Shown: piece by piece, positions 15,222 through 21,684 of the stretch
How the letters are laid out: each line of letters starts with the position of its first letter
How positions within the stretch are numbered: position 1 is the first letter of the stretch
Source: Ilumatobacteraceae bacterium
Lineage (GTDB): Bacteria > Actinomycetota > Acidimicrobiia > Acidimicrobiales > Ilumatobacteraceae
Length of the DNA: 34,080 bases
Direction of reading: 5' to 3'
Assembly (NCBI GenBank): GCA_030727685.1
Contig: JANRBC010000042.1
Coordinates: 1-34,080, forward strand
Notes under the pieces: model-generated
What the model was told of the DNA's origin: nothing
What the model saw: the letters and a program-made list of their open reading frames with translations, nothing else
Database searches by the model: none
Made by a program: the position numbers and the translations under genes

Positions 15222-16739
15222 TTAGTTAGTGGGCTTAAAACTTGAAATTGATACCTGGTCGCCGAGTGCGGCAACCAGTTCTGCAGGTGTCGAACTTTGA
15301 GCAATAAGATTCTCGGTCATTTGGCGTGTGCCCCGTAGTGGCTCCATCATCGGCACTCGGCGTAGCGGTTCTCGCCCGATGTCGAACACGATGCTGTCCC
15401 AATTGGCGGCAACCACATCTGTCGGCCATTTCTTCAAGCACATACCTCTGAAATATGCACGCGTGGTGTCAGGAGGTGTTATTGTGGCCAAAAGCGCATC
15501 TTCTACGTTGATCATCGTCTCTAGGTTGGCGCGCAACGCGAGACATTTGTCGGCACGCATATCGTGATATTGCAGATCTATCGCTTTTAATCTCGAATCA
15601 GTTGGTTGGAGATTGTGTCGCTCTGACATGCCGTCAACAATTCGTTTCTTTGCTACCCAATCAATGACATGACGCATCGACATGGGGTCTTCTTTTAGAC
15701 CTTCAATAACCTCACGCCACCGGCGCAGAATCAATTTGCCATCCTCTTCGCCAACGCTTTCGAGCCCAAATTTCTGTGCGTATCTCTCTGCTCGCTCGCA
15801 CAGAGCATCTTGAAGTTCTAGAGCCGTAAAAATTTTGCCAGAGTCAAGGAGCACTTTTTGGCGAAGGGTTGGATCGTGGCTTATATGCCGTATCGCCGCC
15901 ACGGGTGTTGCAAGCACCAAAGAACTATCTAGTTGTGCGTCTTCGATCATCGCCAGCAATATCGCCGTAGTTCCTAGTTTCAGAAATGTCGCGACTTCGC
16001 TCATATTCGCATCGCCGACAATTACATGCAAACGGCGATATTTCATCGGGTCGCAGTGGGGCTCATCTCGCGTGTTAATTATCGGCCGTTTGAGCGTTGT
16101 CTCGAGACCAATTTCTTCTTCGAAAAAATCTGCTCGTTGTGAAAGTTGGAAAGCCACCGAAGAAGACGGCATGCCTTCGAATTCGCTTCCGACCTTGCCT
16201 GCCCCGCAGAAAACCTGACGCGTAACGAAATGGGTCGTGATCAACGCTGCCAATTCACCGAATGGTGTCGAACGACTAACTAAGTAGTTCTCGTGGCATC
16301 CATAGCTGTTTCCTTTTCCGTCTGAGTTGTTTTTATATGCAACTAGCTCAGCCCCCGCGGGCAACACACGCTTGGCTGCATCCATACTTTGACGCACGAT
16401 TTCTTCACCGGCTCTATCGAACAACACTGCTTCACTGGCAGTGCGGCACTCAGGTGTCGAGACTTCTGGATGCGCATGGTCTACGTAATACCTGGCCCCA
16501 TTCGTCAGCACTGTATTGACCATGTTCATTTCGATATCTTGCGGAAACACATCATCAAGACTGAAGCCACGAGCGTCCGAACCTGGTCTCTCGGCGTCGA
16601 AATCCCAACCGATTGTGCCGTCGAATCGACTGACATAAGAATTAATCAGTAACGACGATGACGTAACAGGACTTGAGTCGACGCCAGTTGCAATTATTCC
16701 GTATTCGGTCTCAATTCCAAGAACTTTGGCGATGCTCAT
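15222..16739 (-). CDS. dop: Dop, deamidase/depupylase of Pup
   Basis: Dop removes Pup from substrates and, where Pup ends in Gln, deamidates it. The 505 residues begin MSIAKVLGIETEYGI, with Glu10 and Glu12 at the metal/ATP site. The catalytic Asp87 is in NGARYYVDHAHPEVSTPEC. The insert between residues 35 and 75 corresponds to the Dop loop that PafA lacks, and it separates this gene from pafA, a paralogue in the same cluster. Shared fold motifs are KNNSDGKGNSYGCHENYL and NTRDEPHCDPMKYRRLHVIVGDANMSE. It starts nine bases after the arc stop, so the two are likely co-transcribed. Because Pup here ends in Glu, depupylation is probably the main task. Confidence 0.97.
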   Translation of the reverse strand: MSIAKVLGIETEYGIIATGVDSSPVTSSSLLINSYVSRFDGTIGWDFDAERPGSDARGFSLDDVFPQDIEMNMVNTVLTNGARYYVDHAHPEVSTPECRTASEAVLFDRAGEEIVRQSMDAAKRVLPAGAELVAYKNNSDGKGNSYGCHENYLVSRSTPFGELAALITTHFVTRQVFCGAGKVGSEFEGMPSSSVAFQLSQRADFFEEEIGLETTLKRPIINTRDEPHCDPMKYRRLHVIVGDANMSEVATFLKLGTTAILLAMIEDAQLDSSLVLATPVAAIRHISHDPTLRQKVLLDSGKIFTALELQDALCERAERYAQKFGLESVGEEDGKLILRRWREVIEGLKEDPMSMRHVIDWVAKKRIVDGMSERHNLQPTDSRLKAIDLQYHDMRADKCLALRANLETMINVEDALLATITPPDTTRAYFRGMCLKKWPTDVVAANWDSIVFDIGREPLRRVPMMEPLRGTRQMTENLIAQSSTPAELVAALGDQVSISSFKPTN

Positions 16740-16748
16740 AACAGCGGT

Positions 16749-18425
16749 CTAGAGGTATTGGCCCGTGGCGGTCTTTTCAATTGCTCGCCCACCGCTATTT
16801 GATTCTGAGGTGTCGCGCACGAGAGTGCGAATAAACACAATTCTCTCGCCTTTCTTGCCTGAGATTTTTGCCCAGTCGTCAGGGTTGGTTGTATTTGGCA
16901 GATCTTCGTGTTCTTTGAACTCTTGTCGAATCGACATTTTGAGATCTTCAAGATTGATTCCGCGTTCGCCACTTGCGATCAAGCGTTTGATGGCAAGTTT
17001 CTTTGCACGCCGAACGATGTTTTCAATCATCGCCCCTGAAGAAAAATCTTTGAAGTACATCACGTCACGATCACCATTTTGATAGGTGACTTCCAAGAAG
17101 CGATTCTCATCGTCTTGTCGATACATCTCGAGAACAGTTGCATCAATCATTTCTGAGATCGCAACATCAATTGAGCCACCGAACTGTTCTATGGTCAAAG
17201 AAGATATTGGTAACTCATTGGTCAAATATCGAGCGAATATCTGTCGTGCGGCCTTCTCATTAGGTCGATCAATTCGAATTTTGACATCCAGTCGACCAGG
17301 TCTGAGAATCGCCGGGTCGATCAAGTCTTCGCGATTTGTCGCACCGATCACGATTACGTTACGCAAACCTTCGACACCATCAATCTCGGCAAGAAGCTGC
17401 GGCACGATGGTCGATTCCATATCTGAAGAGATTCCGGTTCCGCGTGTTCTAAACATCGAGTCCATCTCGTCAAAAAAGACGATTACAGGCCAACCTTCTT
17501 CACTTTTTTCGCGTGCACGTTGAAACACCAGTCTGATCTGACGTTCGGTCTCGCCGACATATTTATTCAACAACTCTGGTCCTTTGATGTTGATGAAATA
17601 GCTTTTCGCTTTCTCGCCACCATTGGCAAGTGAAACCTTTTTAGCCAGGCTGTTTGCCACAGCCTTAGCAATCAGAGTTTTACCGCAGCCAGGAGGGCCA
17701 TAAAGAAGGATTCCTTTAGGGGCAGGCAGCTGATGCTCGGCAAACAAATCTCCGTATAAAAACGGCAACTCAACAGCGTCTGCGATTTGTTCAATCTGTG
17801 AGTCAAGCCCGCCAATATCTGCGTAACTGATGTCAGGCACTTCTTCAAGCAGCAGGTGCTCAACTTCTGGTTGGCTCAGACGCTCGAGAAGCAAGTTTGA
17901 CTTCGGGTCCATTCGAAGCAAATCTCCGCTTCTCAATAACGTGCCACGAATCGAGTCTGCCAATTCGCAAACTCGCTCGTCATCACCACGGCCAATCACA
18001 ACCGCTCGCACACCATCTTCGAGAACTTCTTTTAGGTGCACGACCTCGCCGATGGCCTCAGGTGTTCGAACTTTGACGACGTTAAAACTCTCATTAAGAA
18101 CAACCTCGGCGCCACGCTCGAGCCCGTCAATATTGATTTCGGGATGCACAGTGACTCGCATTTTTCGGCCACTCGTTAAAATGTCAACCGTTGAATCGTC
18201 GTTTTTTCCGACTATTACTCCGTAGCCGCTTGGAGGTTGAGTTAACTTTTCAACTTCGTCGCGAAGTGTTGCGATATGTTCACGTGATTCTCGCAACGTG
18301 TACGAGAGTTTTTCGTTTTGCGCAACGGCATGTGCCAACTGCCCCTTTATTTCGAGAAGTTTCTCTTCAAGTTGCCGCGCGCGTTCGCGAGCAACTTCTG
18401 GACTCGCATCTGCCTCTCGTGCCAT
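16749..18425 (-). CDS. arc: proteasome-associated AAA ATPase ARC/Mpa
   Basis: ARC unfolds pupylated proteins and feeds them to the 20S core. From the ATG at 18425 it is 558 residues: an N-terminal coiled coil (about 8-62) that captures Pup, a tandem OB region (about 65-185), and an AAA domain with Walker A GPPGCGKT (243-250) and Walker B VIVFFDE (ending Asp319-Glu320). The protein ends in QYL, the C-terminal gate-opening motif with a penultimate Tyr that inserts into the alpha ring. The ATG has a good Shine-Dalgarno sequence, GGAAGGCGG (18442-18434), eight bases upstream, so the longer TTG start at 18470 is rejected. It heads the minus-strand proteasome operon and diverges from the ferredoxin gene. 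Confidence 0.97.
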   Translation of the reverse strand: MAREADASPEVARERARQLEEKLLEIKGQLAHAVAQNEKLSYTLRESREHIATLRDEVEKLTQPPSGYGVIVGKNDDSTVDILTSGRKMRVTVHPEINIDGLERGAEVVLNESFNVVKVRTPEAIGEVVHLKEVLEDGVRAVVIGRGDDERVCELADSIRGTLLRSGDLLRMDPKSNLLLERLSQPEVEHLLLEEVPDISYADIGGLDSQIEQIADAVELPFLYGDLFAEHQLPAPKGILLYGPPGCGKTLIAKAVANSLAKKVSLANGGEKAKSYFINIKGPELLNKYVGETERQIRLVFQRAREKSEEGWPVIVFFDEMDSMFRTRGTGISSDMESTIVPQLLAEIDGVEGLRNVIVIGATNREDLIDPAILRPGRLDVKIRIDRPNEKAARQIFARYLTNELPISSLTIEQFGGSIDVAISEMIDATVLEMYRQDDENRFLEVTYQNGDRDVMYFKDFSSGAMIENIVRRAKKLAIKRLIASGERGINLEDLKMSIRQEFKEHEDLPNTTNPDDWAKISGKKGERIVFIRTLVRDTSESNSGGRAIEKTATGQYL

Positions 18426-18572
18426 CGTGAAATCCGCCTTCCAACTGACAAGGCATACCGTATAGGTCAAACAGTGGTTTTGGAATACCGAGGATATACC
18501 TCAATCACGCTTGTTGCCGTGTAGCCTATTTTCGTTGCACTAGTGATTTTTATTTCGAGGAGACCCTGAGTT
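18426..18572. promoter_or_regulatory. divergent control region between arc and ferredoxin, with three GGTAT-type repeats
   Basis: This 147-base gap serves both directions. Read on the minus strand it holds GGTATATCC (18500-18492), GGTATTCC (18489-18482) and GGTATGCC (18459-18452), with starts 11 and 30 bases apart, near whole helical turns. A TACGGT hexamer (18462-18457) could be the arc -10. For the ferredoxin, TAGCCT at 18522-18527 is a possible -10 and AGGAG at 18558-18562 is a clear Shine-Dalgarno sequence ten bases from the ATG. These two genes are among the few here with classical ribosome-binding sites. The repeat set is a candidate operator; no regulator is identified. Confidence 0.45.
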
Positions 18573-18818
18573 ATGAAAGTATGGATTGATCAAGATCTCT
18601 GCACAGGCGATGGACTTTGCGAAGAAATTGCGCCTGATGTTTTTACACTTCTTGATGACGGTTTGGCCTATGTCAAAGAAGGTTCGACAATCTATGCAAC
18701 CGCAAAGGGCAACGCTCAGGGCGCCGCTGGTGTAGCAAACTTCTCTGACGCGCAACTTGATGCAGTTGTTGAATCAGCCGAAGAATGCCCTGGTGAATGC
18801 ATCTTCATCGAACCGTAA
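18573..18818 (+). CDS. small ferredoxin next to the proteasome ATPase gene
   Basis: An 81-residue single-cluster ferredoxin. The ligand motif is Cys10-x2-Asp13-x2-Cys16, then Cys72-Pro near the C-terminus, with an additional Cys76 in CPGEC. The second Cys of the common CxxCxxC is Asp, as in Pyrococcus furiosus ferredoxin, so a [3Fe-4S] or Asp-ligated [4Fe-4S] cluster is expected. APDVF after the motif is typical of bacterial 3Fe-4S/4Fe-4S monocluster types. It should carry single electrons for a reductase or monooxygenase not in this window. A ferredoxin beside arc is, as I recall, common in actinobacteria, but its link to the proteasome is unknown. It has a strong AGGAG ribosome-binding site and converges with trmI, three bases apart. 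Confidence 0.93.
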   Translation: MKVWIDQDLCTGDGLCEEIAPDVFTLLDDGLAYVKEGSTIYATAKGNAQGAAGVANFSDAQLDAVVESAEECPGECIFIEP

Positions 18819-18821
18819 GTT

Positions 18822-19583
18822 TTAGTTTCCGACGAATCTAGCGCTAGTCAAAAAACCAGTGTGGGCAACCATGCGGTGGTCTGGTCGAACCGAGGTGCCT
18901 TCGATGTGCCAAGTTCGATGCAAGACTTCGAGCGTTCGGTGATCTAGCCAACCCGCGCCCAAAGTTTCGCGAGTTTTAACCGCCTGAGTGATGCTCGGCG
19001 AATATGCAACCAAGATTGCGCCACGTCTCAGTGATTTCTCAGCGTGCGGCACTACTTGCCAGGGCTCAGGTAAATCGAGAACCATACGATCAAATCCAAC
19101 TTCGTCGATACCGGCGTAAACATCCTTCACCGAAACTCGGTAACGACTAAGTGAGTCGGTGCCGAGAAACTCGCGAACGTTTGTCTGTGCACGATTTGCA
19201 AAATCATCGCGAATTTCGTAGCCGTCGATTATCGCGCCGTATCGCAACATTGTCATCGACAATGCGCCTGAACCCAAACCAGATTCAAAAACCTTGGCTC
19301 CTGGGTAGATGTCAGCCATCATGCAAATTGGCGCCAAATCTTTCGGATAAATAACTTGGGCGCCACGAGGCATCTGAATTACGAAGTCTTCTAGTGTCGG
19401 ACGCAACAAGATAAATTCAGCACCCTTTGTCGAACGCAAAACTGATCCTTCTTGAGTGCCCACGACGTCGCTGTGACTTAGAAATCCCGAATGGGTATGA
19501 AATTCGCCGTCAGTTTTAAGAGTGAACAAGTATCTTCGCTTTTTAGCGTCGATAAGCAACACTTTTTCTCCGTACGCGAACAT
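18822..19583 (-). CDS. trmI: tRNA (adenine-58-N1)-methyltransferase TrmI
   Basis: TrmI methylates A58 in the T-loop of tRNA, using S-adenosylmethionine, as a homotetramer. From the ATG at 19583 the protein has 253 residues. The N-terminal domain begins FAYGEKVLLID and includes RRYLFTL; the SAM-binding loop is FESGLGSGALS (Gly102, Gly104, Gly106); Asp170 in LDLPEPW matches the conserved catalytic Asp region. It lies next to the proteasome genes as in mycobacteria (Rv2118c near mpa, from memory). The upstream TTG at 19586 is not needed. It follows the 70-residue membrane protein gene by 12 bases and is probably in the same transcript. Confidence 0.95.
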   Translation of the reverse strand: MFAYGEKVLLIDAKKRRYLFTLKTDGEFHTHSGFLSHSDVVGTQEGSVLRSTKGAEFILLRPTLEDFVIQMPRGAQVIYPKDLAPICMMADIYPGAKVFESGLGSGALSMTMLRYGAIIDGYEIRDDFANRAQTNVREFLGTDSLSRYRVSVKDVYAGIDEVGFDRMVLDLPEPWQVVPHAEKSLRRGAILVAYSPSITQAVKTRETLGAGWLDHRTLEVLHRTWHIEGTSVRPDHRMVAHTGFLTSARFVGN

Positions 19584-19595
19584 CAAGTGTCCGAA

Positions 19596-19808
19596 CTATT
19601 CAGCAGACTCAGAATCTGAACCTGGCTTTGTCTTCTTGCCACTCTTGCGGCCAAGCAAAAACGACGAAATCATGGCCAGAGAAGATGCGCCGCCAATCAA
19701 GGCCTTTAGTTGAGTCGACTTGTTGCTGATTGAATCTTTAAGATCGTCTTGAAATTGCTCAAGACTCACTATCAACTCATCACGCGAGATTTTGTCTTCG
19801 TTACTCAT
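19596..19808 (-). CDS. small protein with one hydrophobic segment, function unknown
   Basis: I place the start at the ATG at 19808, which overlaps the stop of the preceding holin-like gene as ATGA; a longer frame opening at 19904 would lie inside that gene. The 70 residues form a charged, probably helical N-terminus (SRDELIVSLEQFQDDLKDSI), a short hydrophobic stretch of about 18 residues (ALIGGASSLAMISSFLLG), and a basic then acidic tail. It looks like a small membrane-associated partner of the holin-like protein. I do not recognise a named family. Tight coupling on both sides, 4-base overlap upstream and 12 bases to trmI, supports it as a real gene. Confidence 0.75.
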   Translation of the reverse strand: MSNEDKISRDELIVSLEQFQDDLKDSISNKSTQLKALIGGASSLAMISSFLLGRKSGKKTKPGSDSESAE

Positions 19809-20143
19809 GACTTTTGTAGGGTGCCTTTGCGAATCCTTGAAATAGTGAAAAGCAATATCGCAACACAAACAATTAGAGCGATCAAATAGTTCGTCCACGA
19901 CCACGAAGTTGAATCATTGAAAAGCATGGCTTGAGCAAGTCGCAAAACTCCGATTGCGCCAAGCACTATGCCGATACTTAGAGATAGAGCTGCTACTAGA
20001 CCAAAAGCAATCCAGCGACCAGCACCTTTAATTGGCTTGAGCGTCTCTTGTTTTACATAGCTCAACAACATCTCGAAAACTTTGGGCGCCGAGTTCTTTT
20101 CGTCTGCGCTTTTCGATTTTGGGTCAATCTTGAAACCAGTCAC
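19805..20143 (-). CDS. two-helix membrane protein, holin-superfamily-like (PF07332 type)
   Basis: The 112 residues contain two membrane segments, about 44-68 and 84-103, after a charged N-terminus with KVFEMLLSYVKQETLKPIKGAGRW. This layout resembles the actinobacterial putative holin-3 family, which despite the name is a chromosomal membrane protein family of unknown role; the match is by shape and recollection. There is no phage gene around it. The GTG start at 20143 has TAGAAT exactly six bases upstream, so it likely begins a leaderless transcript carrying this gene, the 70-residue gene and trmI. Confidence 0.78.
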   Translation of the reverse strand: MTGFKIDPKSKSADEKNSAPKVFEMLLSYVKQETLKPIKGAGRWIAFGLVAALSLSIGIVLGAIGVLRLAQAMLFNDSTSWSWTNYLIALIVCVAILLFTISRIRKGTLQKS

Positions 20144-20149
20144 AGCATT

Positions 20150-20155
20150 ATTCTA
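20150..20155 (-). promoter_or_regulatory. putative leaderless -10 box for the holin-like gene
   Basis: On the minus strand TAGAAT is followed by six bases (AATGCT) and the GTG at 20143. Confidence 0.5.
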
Positions 20156-20206
20156 CGACCATTTATACGCCACTCAGTCTTCGAAAATTTGCTGACTACA
20201 AATGGT

Positions 20207-21682
20207 TTACGGAGCGTCTGAAAAGGTCAAAGGTAACAATTTTGAAACATCGAGTTGCTCATTGCCGAACGACAAAGCTGTCACTAAGTCATTCCATATC
20301 GGTCGGTAAAAGTTCACTGTTGACGCTCCGCTTCCATTCATAATCAGAGCGAAAACTGTGCTTCGTCCGTCATCAAGCGGAAACATACCCGTAAGTGATT
20401 TGACTCCATTTAAAGTACCGGTCTTTGCGCGCATAGTTCCTGAGCCCGGGCCCGACAAAAAAACGTCGCGCAGAGTTCCTGTCTTTCCGGCTGTTGCGAG
20501 AGCCGTTGTTACTAAACCGCTTTGTCCATCTCTCACCAACAACTGTGCCAAGACTTCACAGGTGAGATAATTGGTTCGATCAAGCCCAGAGCCATCGAGC
20601 AATGCAACGCCCTCGCCCGGTAAACCCCACTCAGCAATTTTGGATGCGATTACATTTAATCCATCGATGCGAGTCGCTGAACCTCGACCAACACGTCCGA
20701 TTTCTTTAACCAACAGCTCAGCAGTGTTGTTGTCGCTATTGACCAACATTTCGGTTACAACTTCTCTGATTGACACTGATTCGAGACTTGCAATCAGCGG
20801 CGTGTTGCTCGAAGCAATACCAACTTCTGGTGCATCGCGCACAGCGATACCACGAGATGCCAAGAGACTCGTAAATTCAATTGCCGCAGCGAGCGCAGGG
20901 TTGGTTGGCTTTATCGGCGAACCTGTCACCGCACCATCGTTGATCATTAGTGCGCCTAGAGGTCCTGCTTCAACACTTCGAATGCCATCACCCCAACTCG
21001 GCACATATCGCTCGACGTCGTAGAGCGACTCATCACCGACGACCGATCCCTCGATTGCGGTTACACCCAACGCAACAAGTGCATCAACCAATTTTTCGAC
21101 GTCTGTCGGAGTGATAGTTGGGTATTTTTCAGTCAACGGATACAAACGCGTCGTCAACAACGGGTCTCCCCCACCAATTAGCCAAAGATCTCCACGAACG
21201 ACCGAACCAGCGACAACTCCGAGCATTTTGGTTGAATACTTTCGCTCCGGTCCGAGCACATCTAACGCAACAGCTCCTGTCAACAATTTGATGTTGCTCC
21301 CCGGGATCAACGCCCTATTTGCGTTGACATTAACAATGGTTTTCGAGTCAGTAACCACCTTCAAACAAGAATCTGCTGGCAATGCTGCGATTACTTGAGC
21401 GAGTTTCGCGTTCACACGTCCAGCCGAATTTAACTCGACAAGTGTTTGTGGCACTCGACGCGCCGACAAAATCGGTGTGACGGGTGAATCGGGTAGTTCA
21501 CGTTGAATTTCAAGTGGTCGAACCTCATCACCTGCAGCTAGCGCAACCTGCCAAATTGAGAGCAGCGGTATCGCACCGCAAAGCGTAAACACAACGAATG
21601 TCACAACTAATCGCCTTGTCGGAAGGCGATCGACGCTTCTATTGAGTCGACTAAAAATGCTGGTTAAGAAATTATTCGTCAT
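20207..21682 (-). CDS. dacB: D-alanyl-D-alanine carboxypeptidase/endopeptidase (PBP4, peptidase S13)
   Basis: This enzyme trims or cleaves peptidoglycan stem peptides outside the cell. From the ATG at 21682 it has 491 residues: an N-terminal membrane or signal segment (about 24-49), then the S13 fold. The three penicillin-binding motifs are Ser129-x-x-Lys132 (PGSNIK), Ser316-Asp-Asn318 (NSDNN) and Lys420-Thr-Gly422 (AKTGTLNGV). An earlier KTG at 400 lies in the spot of the PBP4 AGxxGTL segment and is probably coincidental. The ATG lies two bases after the stop of the acyl-CoA synthetase gene, so translation is likely coupled, although no functional link is evident. The longer frame reaching 21766 overlaps that gene and is rejected. 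Confidence 0.93.
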   Translation of the reverse strand: MTNNFLTSIFSRLNRSVDRLPTRRLVVTFVVFTLCGAIPLLSIWQVALAAGDEVRPLEIQRELPDSPVTPILSARRVPQTLVELNSAGRVNAKLAQVIAALPADSCLKVVTDSKTIVNVNANRALIPGSNIKLLTGAVALDVLGPERKYSTKMLGVVAGSVVRGDLWLIGGGDPLLTTRLYPLTEKYPTITPTDVEKLVDALVALGVTAIEGSVVGDESLYDVERYVPSWGDGIRSVEAGPLGALMINDGAVTGSPIKPTNPALAAAIEFTSLLASRGIAVRDAPEVGIASSNTPLIASLESVSIREVVTEMLVNSDNNTAELLVKEIGRVGRGSATRIDGLNVIASKIAEWGLPGEGVALLDGSGLDRTNYLTCEVLAQLLVRDGQSGLVTTALATAGKTGTLRDVFLSGPGSGTMRAKTGTLNGVKSLTGMFPLDDGRSTVFALIMNGSGASTVNFYRPIWNDLVTALSFGNEQLDVSKLLPLTFSDAP

Positions 21683-21684
21683 CG

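Noticed and set aside
18434..18470. ARC start at the TTG at 18470
   Set aside because: The ATG at 18425 has a strong Shine-Dalgarno sequence and gives the usual ARC N-terminus.
19805..20143. Prophage remnant suggested by a holin-like protein
   Set aside because: No integrase, lysin, capsid or attachment repeats are nearby, and this two-helix family is common on actinobacterial chromosomes.
20477..20485. First KTG of PBP4 (residues 400-402) as the catalytic triad
   Set aside because: The second KTG at 420-422 (AKTGTLNGV) has the right context; the first sits in the structural AGxxGTL segment.
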